A DNA stretch of 64,000 bases from Arthrobacter sp. MA-N2 (lineage in GTDB: Bacteria; Actinomycetota; Actinomycetes; Actinomycetales; Micrococcaceae): contig NZ_KI912155.1 of assembly GCF_000517125.1 (NCBI RefSeq), positions 249,707 to 313,706 of the forward strand, in the 5' to 3' direction. Shown here one piece after another: positions 37,274-45,173 of this stretch (positions are counted from its first letter, which is position 1; every line of letters begins with the position of its first letter). Under the pieces are notes generated by a model that ran no database searches, was not told where the DNA came from, and was given only the letters and a program-made list of their open reading frames with translations. Made by a program: the position numbers and the translations under genes.

Positions 37274-38512
37274 ATGGACATTGAACACATCCTTATTGCG
37301 GGCGGCGGCCTGGCAGGCGCCACGGCAGCCAAGACCCTGCGCTCCGAAGGGTTCCAAGGCCGGATCACGGTGGCCTGCGCCGAAGACGAACAGCCCTACT
37401 TGCGCCCTCCCCTCTCCAAGGAGTTCCTCCTCGGCAAGGCCGCTGAGGACACCGTCCCGGTGCTGGCGGCGGGCTGGTACCGGGAGAACGACGTCGAACT
37501 CCTCCTTGGCGAGGCGGTCACGGCTGCCGATCCTGCCGCCCACACGGTGCACATGAGTTCGGGGGCCGAGCTTCAGTACAGCAAGCTCCTCATCGCGACG
37601 GGTGCGCAGCCGCGCCGGATCCCGCTCCCGGGGTCCGACCTTGCCGGCGTGATGACGTTCCGGACCTTCAATGATTCGCGCAGGCTCAAGGAAGAGCTGG
37701 CACACGGCGGAAGGAACGTCGTGATGGTCGGCTCGGGCTGGATCGGCATGGAGCTCGCCGCGGCGGCCAGCGGCTACGGCAACACGGTGACGCTGCTGGG
37801 CCTGGAAGAGGTTCCGCTCAGCACGGCCATCGGCCCCGAACTGGGAGGCTTCTTCCGCAGCCTGCACGAAAAACATGGCGTGCAGTTCCGGCTGCCCGCG
37901 AGCGCAGCGGAAATCGCCGGAGTCGGGGGCAAGGCGAGCGCCGTCGTCACCAACTCAGGCGAGGTTCTTCCCGCCGATCTCGTAGTGGTGGCCGTCGGCG
38001 TGGTCCCGGATACGGCCTTGGCCGAGGCCGCCGGGCTTGATCTCCGGAACGGAATCGTGGTCGATGCTTCGCTCCGGACCAGCAGCCCGGACGTGTTCGC
38101 CGCGGGAGACGTCGCCAACGCACTCCACCCCTTCACCGGCGAGCACCACCGCAGCGAGCACTGGTCCAACGCCCTTAACGGAGGCAAGGTCGCGGCAAAA
38201 GCGATGCTGGGCCAGGACGCAGTGTTGGACGTGGTCCCCTATTTCTACACGGACCAGTTCGAGGTCTCCATGGAGTACTGGGGATATCCCACGCTCTCTG
38301 CCGGCTCCATACCCGTGATCCGAGGTTCCATGGAGGAAGACAGCTTCCTCGCCTTCTGGCTGCGGGACGGGGCCGTGGTGGCGGCTATGAGCGTCAACCA
38401 GCAACGGGTACAAAAGCCCATCAAGGCACTCATTTCCGGGCGCATTCCGGTGGACGTGGACCGCCTGGCCGACCCAGCCGTGCCGCTGGATCAGTTGTTG
38501 CCCGGCACCTGA
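37274..38512 (+). CDS. FAD-dependent ferredoxin-reductase-like oxidoreductase
   Basis: The 412-residue enzyme has two dinucleotide-binding motifs (IAGGGLAGATAAKTL near 8 and VGSGWIGMELAAAASGYG near 155). The FAD motif SPDVFAAGDVAN lies near 275 and the reductase C-terminal domain is present. It belongs to the ferredoxin/rubredoxin reductase group that serves cytochrome P450 and dioxygenase systems. No ferredoxin gene is adjacent. The 3' end overlaps the cysteine desulfurase 3' end by 22 bases on the opposite strand. The operator upstream links it to the Fe-S block. Confidence 0.9.
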   Translation: MDIEHILIAGGGLAGATAAKTLRSEGFQGRITVACAEDEQPYLRPPLSKEFLLGKAAEDTVPVLAAGWYRENDVELLLGEAVTAADPAAHTVHMSSGAELQYSKLLIATGAQPRRIPLPGSDLAGVMTFRTFNDSRRLKEELAHGGRNVVMVGSGWIGMELAAAASGYGNTVTLLGLEEVPLSTAIGPELGGFFRSLHEKHGVQFRLPASAAEIAGVGGKASAVVTNSGEVLPADLVVVAVGVVPDTALAEAAGLDLRNGIVVDASLRTSSPDVFAAGDVANALHPFTGEHHRSEHWSNALNGGKVAAKAMLGQDAVLDVVPYFYTDQFEVSMEYWGYPTLSAGSIPVIRGSMEEDSFLAFWLRDGAVVAAMSVNQQRVQKPIKALISGRIPVDVDRLADPAVPLDQLLPGT

Positions 38513-39771
38513 TCGCTTGCCGTGCCGACGGCACGGTCTTTACCAAAGCCGTCGCCGTAACCGCGCGCTGCCGTGGCTGCCGTCTGGATGCTGGACTCGT
38601 GTCCGGCCATTCCGGCCACCTTCGCCCGGGCATAGGCATCCGGCAGGGCTCTGAGGAGCGCGTCGACGTCGGCGTCGTTCGAAGAGTGTCCCAGGCTGAA
38701 TCGTTGTGCCCCGCGGGCGGTGTCCTCATCCAACCCCATGGCAAGCAAGACGTGCGAAGGCCTGGGAACGCCCGCAGTGCAGGCGGATCCGGTGGAAGAT
38801 TCGATGCCCGCCAGGTCCAGGAGAAACAGCAGGGAATCGCCTTCACAGCCCGGGAAGGTGAAGTGCGCGTTGCCGGGGAGCCGGGCGTCGCCAGGGGCTC
38901 CGCGCAAAACTGCCTCCGGAATGGCAGCCCGGACTCCGTCAATGATCCGGTCCCGCAAGGCACTGATTCGTTCGCGCTCCGCCACCAGGTTTTGAGCCGC
39001 CGAGTCCGCCGCGGCGGCGAAGGCCGCGATCGACGCCGTATCGAGGGTTCCCGAGCGGACGTCGCGTTCCTGCCCGCCCCCGTGCTGGACCGGCGTCACC
39101 TTGGTGGACCGTCCGAGGAAGAGGGCGCCAACACCCACGGGGCCGCCGATTTTATGGCTCGATACGGACATCGCCGCGAGGCCGGAATCGCGAAAGCTGA
39201 GCGGAATCGAGCCGAATGCCTGGACCGCGTCCGAATGCACGGGAATGCCATGGACAGAGGCGATGTCCACGATCTCCTTGATGGGCTGGATGCTGCCCAC
39301 CTCGTTATTGGCCCACATGACTGTGACCAAGGCCACCGATCCCGGATCACGTTCGATCTCGGTCCGGACGGCGTCGAGCCGAACCACGCCGTCGGAATCG
39401 ACGGGGAGCCAGACCGCTTCGGCTCCTTCGTGGCGTTCAAGCCATTCGACGGTGTCCTGCACTGCATGGTGCTCGACGGCGGAGCACAGGATCCGCTTGC
39501 GGCGGCCGTCTTCGTCGTGGCGGGCCCAGTAGATCCCCTTGACGGCAAGGTTGTCCGCCTCGGTCCCGCCGGAGGTGAAGATGAGTTCGGACGGATGCGC
39601 CCCGGCCGCTGCCGCGATAGCCTCGCGGGCGTCTTCCACGGATCGCCGGGCACGACGTCCCGAGGCGTGCAGCGATGAGGGATTTCCCGTCCGCGCCAGC
39701 TCGCGGGTCATTGCGGTGAGCGCAACGGCGGCAAGGGGCGTGGTGGCGGCATGGTCCAGGTAAACAGGCAC
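38491..39771 (-). CDS. Cysteine desulfurase, IscS/NifS type
   Basis: The 426-residue PLP enzyme releases sulfur from cysteine. It has the PLP lysine in SSHKIGGPVG (near residue 206) and the sulfur-carrying cysteine in SACTAGVPRPSHVL (near 330). The N-terminus begins MPVYLDHAATTPLA as in IscS proteins. It starts 25 bases after the SufR-like regulator stop, on the same strand, so the regulator and desulfurase are probably one operon. It can supply sulfur to MnmA. Confidence 0.95.
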   Translation of the reverse strand: MPVYLDHAATTPLAAVALTAMTRELARTGNPSSLHASGRRARRSVEDAREAIAAAAGAHPSELIFTSGGTEADNLAVKGIYWARHDEDGRRKRILCSAVEHHAVQDTVEWLERHEGAEAVWLPVDSDGVVRLDAVRTEIERDPGSVALVTVMWANNEVGSIQPIKEIVDIASVHGIPVHSDAVQAFGSIPLSFRDSGLAAMSVSSHKIGGPVGVGALFLGRSTKVTPVQHGGGQERDVRSGTLDTASIAAFAAAADSAAQNLVAERERISALRDRIIDGVRAAIPEAVLRGAPGDARLPGNAHFTFPGCEGDSLLFLLDLAGIESSTGSACTAGVPRPSHVLLAMGLDEDTARGAQRFSLGHSSNDADVDALLRALPDAYARAKVAGMAGHESSIQTAATAARGYGDGFGKDRAVGTASDQVPGNN

Positions 39772-39796
39772 TACCCAAGTCTATCGAAGCAGCTGC

Positions 39797-40462
39797 TCAG
39801 CCTGCCGGGCGGATCCTGGCGCAGCAATGGCCTTCGCGGTTGTCATCGGCGATCCGGTCCTCCGCGATTCCGCACGCAGCTGCCGCTCCGCTCAGGAAGG
39901 CGCCGTTCATGGCACAGACGACGTTTGTGTGACTTTCGGCCAGCCGGTGGAACGGGCAATTGACCAAGGAGTACCCGCCGTCGTCGTCAGCTTCCGGACG
40001 GTAGCCGAAGCTCGCCAGGACATCCTCGAAACGTGGCTCCGCGGCACCGGCCTCACGGCCGCGGGCGTAGGCGGTTTCGAGGAGCGCTTCGCGGGGGGAA
40101 CCCCCCTCCGCCATCAAGTTCTGGATGGCGGAAGCCATGACCTCCCCGGCGAGGTCATAGTGGCGCTCGGGAACCGAGGCGCCGATCTCGTCGACAACGG
40201 CTGCGTAGAGCTTTGCAGGGCGCCCTGAACCCGGCCCGACCTTGCCACCGAGCTTGCGGAATTCGACATCCAGGAGCCCGTCACGGACCAGCCGGTCCAG
40301 GTGGAAGGAAGCAGTGCTGCGGGGAAGTCCGAGGGCCATCGCGGCGTCGTCCCGGCTCACCGGGCGGGTTGCAGCGCAGACGTGCTCGTACAGGCGGCGG
40401 CGATTGCCGTCGTCAAGGGATGCCAGAGCGGAAAGCCGACGCAGCCAGGAAAGTCCGGTCAT
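39797..40462 (-). CDS. SufR-like winged-helix regulator with a cysteine-rich C-terminus
   Basis: The 221-residue protein has an ArsR/DeoR-type winged helix (about 18-90; STASFHLDRLVRDGLLDVEF). A C-terminal domain carries cysteines at 169, 183, 197, 213 and 214. Their spacing (13, 13, 15 residues) is close to the C-X12-C-X13-C-X14-C Fe-S ligand pattern of SufR, the iron-sulfur repressor of suf operons. It is transcribed toward the cysteine desulfurase. A half-site (TCTAAAATCAA) lies just before its start, which suggests autoregulation. The Fe-S cofactor is inference. Confidence 0.8.
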   Translation of the reverse strand: MTGLSWLRRLSALASLDDGNRRRLYEHVCAATRPVSRDDAAMALGLPRSTASFHLDRLVRDGLLDVEFRKLGGKVGPGSGRPAKLYAAVVDEIGASVPERHYDLAGEVMASAIQNLMAEGGSPREALLETAYARGREAGAAEPRFEDVLASFGYRPEADDDGGYSLVNCPFHRLAESHTNVVCAMNGAFLSGAAAACGIAEDRIADDNREGHCCARIRPAG

Positions 40463-40476
40463 GCATCCAGCTTAAC

Positions 40477-40487
40477 TCTAAAATCAA
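40477..40487 (-). promoter_or_regulatory. Half-operator before the SufR-like regulator gene
   Basis: TCTAAAATCAA is identical over 11 bases to the left arm plus flank of the doxX operator. No matching right arm lies 13 bases away. Its position 14 bases upstream of the ATG would allow autoregulation. Confidence 0.5.
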
Positions 40488-40493
40488 CACTCA

Positions 40494-40522
40494 TTGCTTA
40501 ATCCCGGGGAACTTTCTAAAAT
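40494..40522 (+). promoter_or_regulatory. Promoter of the doxX-like gene
   Basis: TTGCTT (40494-40499) and TAAAAT (40517-40522) are 17 bases apart. As at 37165-37193, the -10 box is inside the left operator arm, so the two promoters share the same architecture. Confidence 0.65.
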
Positions 40523-40541
40523 CAAACTATCTACTTTTAGA
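40515..40541 (+). promoter_or_regulatory. Operator before the doxX-like gene (TCTAAAA-N13-TTTTAGA)
   Basis: Perfect 7-base arms separated by 13 bases. It matches the site at 37186-37212 in arm sequence and spacing and covers the -10 region. The divergent regulator gene starts 53 bases to the left. Confidence 0.78.
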
Positions 40542-40552
40542 GAGAAGGCATC

Positions 40553-40984
40553 ATGAACACCGCATCATCCCCAGCCCCCACGAAGTCCGGATCACTGTTG
40601 GCCATGGATCCCCAACGACAGGCATTCCTCCTCCTCCGGACCGTGTTCACGGTGGCACCGATCATTTTCGGCCTGGACAAGTTCGCCAACCTGCTCACCC
40701 ATTGGACGATCTACTTGGCCCCTATGGCCACGTCGGTGGTGCCGATCCCGGCCCAGACATTCATGTACATCGTGGGCGTCGTCGAGATCGTAGCCGGGAT
40801 TGCCGTAGCAGTCCGCCCGCGCTTCGGCTCGCTCCTGGTGGCCATGTGGCTTCTGGGAATCATCGTGAACCTGCTGGTACTCGGCAACTTCTTCGACGTG
40901 GCACTGCGCGACTTCGGGCTCCTGGTGGCCGCACTCGCGCTCAATCGTTTGGCTGTCGCCGCGGGTCGAGCCTCCCGGAACTAA
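40553..40984 (+). CDS. DoxX-like membrane protein
   Basis: The 143-residue protein has four membrane segments (about 26-47, 65-85, 90-108 and 115-138). It has the small-membrane-protein look of the DoxX/SURF4-like family (MYIVGVVEIVAGIAVAVRPRFGSLLVAMWLLG). AGAGAAGG precedes the ATG. DoxX proteins are linked to oxidative stress and sulfur chemistry in other bacteria. It lies divergently from the SufR-like gene and carries the shared operator, so it is probably part of the same regulon. Confidence 0.8.
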   Translation: MNTASSPAPTKSGSLLAMDPQRQAFLLLRTVFTVAPIIFGLDKFANLLTHWTIYLAPMATSVVPIPAQTFMYIVGVVEIVAGIAVAVRPRFGSLLVAMWLLGIIVNLLVLGNFFDVALRDFGLLVAALALNRLAVAAGRASRN

Positions 40985-41091
40985 AGCGGGGCGCGCGGTC
41001 GTTCTCAAGGATGGCTGGCTAGACTTGCCAGGATCGCCACTCCACACCGGGGTCGGCGGAAATCGTCAGAATCCCAGAGAAAGGCCCATGG

Positions 41092-42045
41092 TTGGCTGAG
41101 GGCAGCAGTTCCCACTACCAGATCCTCCGAGTTCCCGTCACGGCGACCGACAAGGAGATCAAGGTGGCTTACCGGAAAGCCGCGAGGAACGCCCACCCGG
41201 ACCATGGCGGGGATCCGGAAATCTTTCGACAGGTCACACTTGCGTACGAGACGCTGATTGATCCCAAGCGACGCGCGGAGTACGACCGCCGCTACGCCAG
41301 CGGTCCTTCCGGAAGAGCGAACCCCTTCCCAACGCAAAGACCGGACTACGGCGGTGCCGGCGCTCCGGAAACCCGCACCGCCGCCGGGGTCCACCGGCAG
41401 AATGCCCCGCGCAACACTGCTGGCGATCCCCCCGTCTACGTCCCGTCCTTCGATGATCCCCGCGAGGTCCCCCTCCTCTCCAAAGGCGAGGCCGCTCTCC
41501 AGATCCACGGGATTCCCCGGAAACGCGGAATCTTCGGCGCCGAAGCGCGCATCCAGCGGGAAATGCGGACGGTCCAGCTCATCAGCCGCCAGATCCTGCC
41601 TGCCATTCCCGCAGCCCGGCTCATCAACGGTCTCCGCTCCCCCTCGGACGACAGCCACATTGATCATGCGCTGCTTTCCGGATACCGGCTCGCGTTGATC
41701 GGATCCATGCTGCTGCCCAAGGGTGCGTACGCGTGGGACGGCGTGGCGCTCAAACACGGCGGCCGTTCCGTTCCACCGCCCCGGCTCGAGCTGACGGTGC
41801 GCCACATGCAGGAGATCTTCCCGGAGCTGAACGTGACCGGCTGGGTGGTAGTCCACAGCCCGGACGGGAACCCGCATGAACCGGTCATCGACCACTACCG
41901 ACGCACGGACGGGGATTTCGGTTCGGTGCAGGTGGTCAACGCCGCCGGGCTGGCCCGCGGGCTCAAGCGGTTCCTGAGTTCCGGTCCCGTGCCAAATACG
42001 GTGGTCGTCCCGGTCCTGGCCCGGCTACTTCGCGGCATGCACTAG
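41092..42045 (+). CDS. J-domain protein
   Basis: The TTG start at 41092 is used because the ATG 4 bases upstream closes at once in its frame; GAGAAAGG precedes it. An N-terminal J domain (about 7-70) has the HPD motif in NAHPDHGGD, so it can stimulate a DnaK partner. No DnaJ zinc-finger or C-terminal peptide-binding domain follows. The remaining 240 residues are an unrecognised, partly disordered module ending in a globular part. The true DnaK partner is not nearby. Confidence 0.9.
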   Translation: MAEGSSSHYQILRVPVTATDKEIKVAYRKAARNAHPDHGGDPEIFRQVTLAYETLIDPKRRAEYDRRYASGPSGRANPFPTQRPDYGGAGAPETRTAAGVHRQNAPRNTAGDPPVYVPSFDDPREVPLLSKGEAALQIHGIPRKRGIFGAEARIQREMRTVQLISRQILPAIPAARLINGLRSPSDDSHIDHALLSGYRLALIGSMLLPKGAYAWDGVALKHGGRSVPPPRLELTVRHMQEIFPELNVTGWVVVHSPDGNPHEPVIDHYRRTDGDFGSVQVVNAAGLARGLKRFLSSGPVPNTVVVPVLARLLRGMH

Positions 42046-42065
42046 CCGCTGGCTAGGATTGATAC

Positions 42066-42533
42066 GTGTTCCGCATCCTCTTCCACACCCCTGAAATCCC
42101 GGGCAACACGGGAAACGCCATCCGGCTCGCCGCCATCACCGGCGCGGAGCTCCATCTCGTGGAGCCGCTGGGCTTCGACTTCTCCGACGCGAAGCTGCGC
42201 CGGGCGGGACTCGACTACCACGACCTCGCGGTGGTCACCGTGCACAAGGACATCGACGCCGCGTGGGCGGCTTTGCAGCCCGAGCGGGTCTTCGCGTTCA
42301 CGTCCGACGGCGAGTCTTCCTATACGGACATCGCCTACCAAGAGGGCGACGTCCTGCTTTTCGGTCCCGAATCCGTTGGCTTGCCGTCCTGGCTGAAGCA
42401 GGACCCGCACGTCACGGCCCGTGTTCGGCTCCCCATGCTGCCGTCCCTGCGTTCCCTGAACCTGGCCAACGCGGCCTCGATCGCGGTGTACGAGGCTTGG
42501 CGCCAACACGGCTTCGCCGGCGCCAAGCTCTAG
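42066..42533 (+). CDS. trmL: tRNA (cytidine(34)-2'-O)-methyltransferase TrmL
   Basis: The 155-residue protein is a minimal SPOUT methyltransferase. The motifs EIPGNTGNAIRLAA near the N-terminus, FGPESVGLP near 100, and LRSLNLANAASIAVYE at the C-terminus form the trefoil-knot SAM site. TrmL methylates the wobble base of tRNA-Leu. The GTG start has AGGA upstream. The gene directly follows the J-domain gene. Confidence 0.94.
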   Translation: MFRILFHTPEIPGNTGNAIRLAAITGAELHLVEPLGFDFSDAKLRRAGLDYHDLAVVTVHKDIDAAWAALQPERVFAFTSDGESSYTDIAYQEGDVLLFGPESVGLPSWLKQDPHVTARVRLPMLPSLRSLNLANAASIAVYEAWRQHGFAGAKL

Positions 42534-42772
42534 CAGCCAGCCTTAACAGGCACCCCGGCCGCCGCTCGGGCCTAAAGTCCCAGTTGGACCGCCCATCCAT
42601 ACGGCCTGTTGCACCGAATACCCTGTACAGGCACCAGAGCCTGGGCAGGCACCCGGCCTGTGAACAGCGGGCCGGGGAGCGACGGACCATGGAAGGGGCG
42701 CAGGTGACTACTCTCAAGTCCCGCAGTCCTTCTGGTACTGCAAGGGCCGCTAGCGACCTATGCTGGACGGTA

Positions 42773-43387
42773 ATGGATACACCGAATGTGCGAGGTCCCG
42801 AGGCCCTTGGCCTGCCTGAGGCCCCTGGCTTGATTGCCGGCAGCAATGCACAGCTTACTGAATTGCTGAGACTGATGGCCGACGGCGATCGGGCTGCCTT
42901 CAGCGAGTTCTACCGGCTCACTGCGCGGCGGGTATTCGGCATGGCCAAGCGCGTACTGATAGACACGGGCCTGAGCGAAGATACCGCGCAGGAAGTGTTC
43001 ATCCAGGTCTGGCAGAACGCCGGCAAATTCGATCCGAACGCCGGCAGTCCGCTCGCATGGCTCATGACCATCACCCACAGGCGTGCGATCGACCGCGTCC
43101 GTTCGGCCCAGTCGGCCACGGAGCGCGAAGCGAAGTACGGGGCCGCAAGCCAGAACCTCGACCATGATTCCGTGGAAGAAGAGGCCAGCGGCCGCCTCGA
43201 GGCCGAGGCCGTTACCCGCTGCCTTGGAACCCTCACGGAAACACAATTGGAATCCGTGCGGCTCGCATACTACGGCGGACTCACCTACCGGGAGGTAGCC
43301 GAACAACTCGGCGCCGCGATTCCGACCATCAAGTCCCGCATCCGCGATGGACTTCTCCGACTCAAGACTTGCCTGGGGGTGAGCTGA
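42773..43387 (+). CDS. sigK: ECF sigma factor, SigK-like
   Basis: Region 2 (about 40-105; RRVFGMAKRVLIDTGLSEDTAQEVFIQVW and LAWLMTITHRRAIDRVR, given in part) and region 4 (about 145-200; LTETQLESVRLAYYGGLTYREVAEQLG) are clear. They match SigK. The start is uncertain: the ATG at 42773 gives the usual length of about 204 residues, while in-frame starts at 42704 (GTG, good AAGGGG) and 42689 are possible. The anti-sigma gene follows with a one-base gap. Confidence 0.88.
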   Translation: MDTPNVRGPEALGLPEAPGLIAGSNAQLTELLRLMADGDRAAFSEFYRLTARRVFGMAKRVLIDTGLSEDTAQEVFIQVWQNAGKFDPNAGSPLAWLMTITHRRAIDRVRSAQSATEREAKYGAASQNLDHDSVEEEASGRLEAEAVTRCLGTLTETQLESVRLAYYGGLTYREVAEQLGAAIPTIKSRIRDGLLRLKTCLGVS

Positions 43388-43388
43388 C

Positions 43389-44276
43389 ATGACCGAACAC
43401 GACGACAACACCCGGAACTTCGGGAAGGACGGCTACCTCCGCAGAATGTTTGCTGGCAATATCGCCACGGATCTTGCTGAAGGCCGCGTCCTGGAGCTCG
43501 CCGAGATCTATGCCCTTGATGCGCTAAGCGACGCTGAACGCGCTGAAATCGACAACTACATTGCCACCGCACCTGTTCGCTCGGCATTCCTGGAACGGGT
43601 TCGGCAAACACGCGAAACGCTCGCAATGACGTTCACGGACGAGGCGGAGCCTCCCGCTGGCCTGCTGGAGGACATCCTCCGGCAACTCCCCCGGCAAGCC
43701 GGTTCCGCCGACCCGCGGACGGCCTCCGCTCCGCCGTCGGATCCTGCCGGCGGCACCGAAGCCTCTGCCGTTGCCGCAACGGCACCTGCAGCCGGCGTCG
43801 TGGATCTCGAAGAGGCCAGGACCCGACGTCGACTCTTCGGCGGTGTCCGTGGTTGGGTGGCTGCCGCTGCGGCCGCTGCGGTGATTGCCATTGGCGGGAT
43901 AGGCGTTGGCGTGTACGTCGCCGGGCAGAACGACCCCGTGAACCAGGTCCTGCACGCCGGCGATGTCCGCCAAGCCACCGTCAACGTCAACGGCGGCGGC
44001 ACTGCCACGGTGTCCATTTCCACCTCGAAGAATGCCGTAGTGGTCCGCATGAACGGCGTGCCCGCTCCCCCCGCGGGCAAGGTCTACCAGATGTGGCTTA
44101 TTCCCAAGGACGGCTCCGCCCCTGTATCCCAGGGACTCATGGACGCCGAAGCCTTGAGCCATCCGGCGGTCGTCTCGGGCATTTCCAGCGCGGCGTCCCT
44201 CGGCATCACCGTGGAACCTTTGGGCGGCTCCAAGACACCAACGCTTCCCACGGTTGCCGCAGCGCCCCTCGCGTAA
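43389..44276 (+). CDS. rskA: Anti-sigma-K factor RskA
   Basis: The 295-residue protein has an N-terminal cytoplasmic anti-sigma domain (AEIYALDALSDAERAEIDNYI near 37) and a proline/alanine linker. One membrane segment lies near 157-177 (VAAAAAAAVIAIGGIGVGVYV). The extracellular RskA C-terminal domain ends the protein (VYQMWLIPKDGSAPVSQGLM). RskA holds SigK inactive until proteolysis. It starts one base after the sigK stop, a tight coupling. Confidence 0.93.
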   Translation: MTEHDDNTRNFGKDGYLRRMFAGNIATDLAEGRVLELAEIYALDALSDAERAEIDNYIATAPVRSAFLERVRQTRETLAMTFTDEAEPPAGLLEDILRQLPRQAGSADPRTASAPPSDPAGGTEASAVAATAPAAGVVDLEEARTRRRLFGGVRGWVAAAAAAAVIAIGGIGVGVYVAGQNDPVNQVLHAGDVRQATVNVNGGGTATVSISTSKNAVVVRMNGVPAPPAGKVYQMWLIPKDGSAPVSQGLMDAEALSHPAVVSGISSAASLGITVEPLGGSKTPTLPTVAAAPLA

Positions 44277-44287
44277 TAAGCCGGGGC

Positions 44288-44318
44288 TTGACCTTGACGT
44301 AGCGTCAACTTCTACGCT
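44288..44318 (+). promoter_or_regulatory. MerR-type promoter with 19-base spacer and internal palindrome
   Basis: TTGACC (44288-44293) and TACGCT (44313-44318) are 19 bases apart, the long spacing activated by MerR proteins. The spacer contains the perfect 6-3-6 inverted repeat TTGACG-TAG-CGTCAA (44294-44308). The ATG at 44325 is 6 bases after the -10 box, so the mRNA is probably leaderless and the gene autoregulated. Confidence 0.8.
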
Positions 44319-44324
44319 GGATAC

Positions 44325-45086
44325 ATGAAGCAGGACAAGGGCGGTACCTGGACCATTTCCGAAGTGGCCAAGGCCAGCAACGTTTCCTCGCGAACCTTGC
44401 GGCACTATGACCAACTCGGGCTGCTGGAGCCATCCCACACGGGGCACAACGGCTACCGGTACTACGGCCAGCCCGAACTGCTGCGCCTGCAGCGGATCCT
44501 CCTGCTTCGTGAACTTGGCCTGGGGCTCGAGACCATCGGCGAAGTTCTGGACGGCCAGGCCGATCCTGTCGAGGCGCTTGCCGTGCACAGGAACTGGCTC
44601 CTGGCCGAGCGTGACCGCATGGACCGGATGTCCAGGACGGTCGACGCAACTATCGCAGCACTACGTCGAGGAGAAACCATGACCGCGGAAAACATCTTCA
44701 GGGATTTCGACCACAACCCCTACGAAGCCGAAGCTCGCGAGCGCTGGGGCGATCGGGCCGTCGACGAGAGCAACGCCCGGCATTCGGCCTTGACCCCGGC
44801 CCAAAAGCAGGCCTTCATGGAGGAGTATGCGGCCCTGAACCAGGATCTGGCGCGTTGTTTCGATGCCAGCCTCCCGGCGGACCACCCGGAGGTCCAGGCC
44901 GCCGTCGACCGCCACTACAAGTGGATCTGCGCCAGTTGGACGCCGAACGCCGGATCTTATGTGGGCCTGGGCCAAATGTACGTGGACGACCCCCGATTCA
45001 GCGCCAATTACAACAAGGTCCGGCCCGGATTAGCGCCTTACCTCTTGGAAGGCATCAAGCTTTACGCGGCGGAAAAGCTCAGTTAG
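44325..45086 (+). CDS. TipA-like MerR regulator with a TipAS drug-binding domain
   Basis: The 253-residue protein has a MerR winged helix (about 9-80, ISEVAKASNVSSRTLRHYDQ) and a coiled-coil dimer helix. The C-terminal TipAS domain starts near 119, the region that binds thiopeptide-type drugs in TipAL. The internal Met119 has GAGGAG 6 bases before it (44668-44673). TipAS is known to be made separately in Streptomyces, so the same may happen here. Which drug is sensed is unknown. Confidence 0.92.
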   Translation: MKQDKGGTWTISEVAKASNVSSRTLRHYDQLGLLEPSHTGHNGYRYYGQPELLRLQRILLLRELGLGLETIGEVLDGQADPVEALAVHRNWLLAERDRMDRMSRTVDATIAALRRGETMTAENIFRDFDHNPYEAEARERWGDRAVDESNARHSALTPAQKQAFMEEYAALNQDLARCFDASLPADHPEVQAAVDRHYKWICASWTPNAGSYVGLGQMYVDDPRFSANYNKVRPGLAPYLLEGIKLYAAEKLS

Positions 45087-45104
45087 CTTCTTCCCGCTGA
45101 AGCG

Positions 45105-45151
45105 CGACGGCGGCCCGTCCCCACTGGAACCCCGGGGACGGGCCGCCGTCG
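45105..45151. terminator. Bidirectional terminator between the TipA-like gene and gntP
   Basis: An 18-bp perfect GC-rich stem (45105-45122 with 45134-45151) has an 11-base loop. It has no T run on either side, so it may act as a weaker or factor-assisted terminator between the convergent genes. Confidence 0.8.
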
Positions 45152-45173
45152 TGCTAGCCACTGAGTAGTCCCG

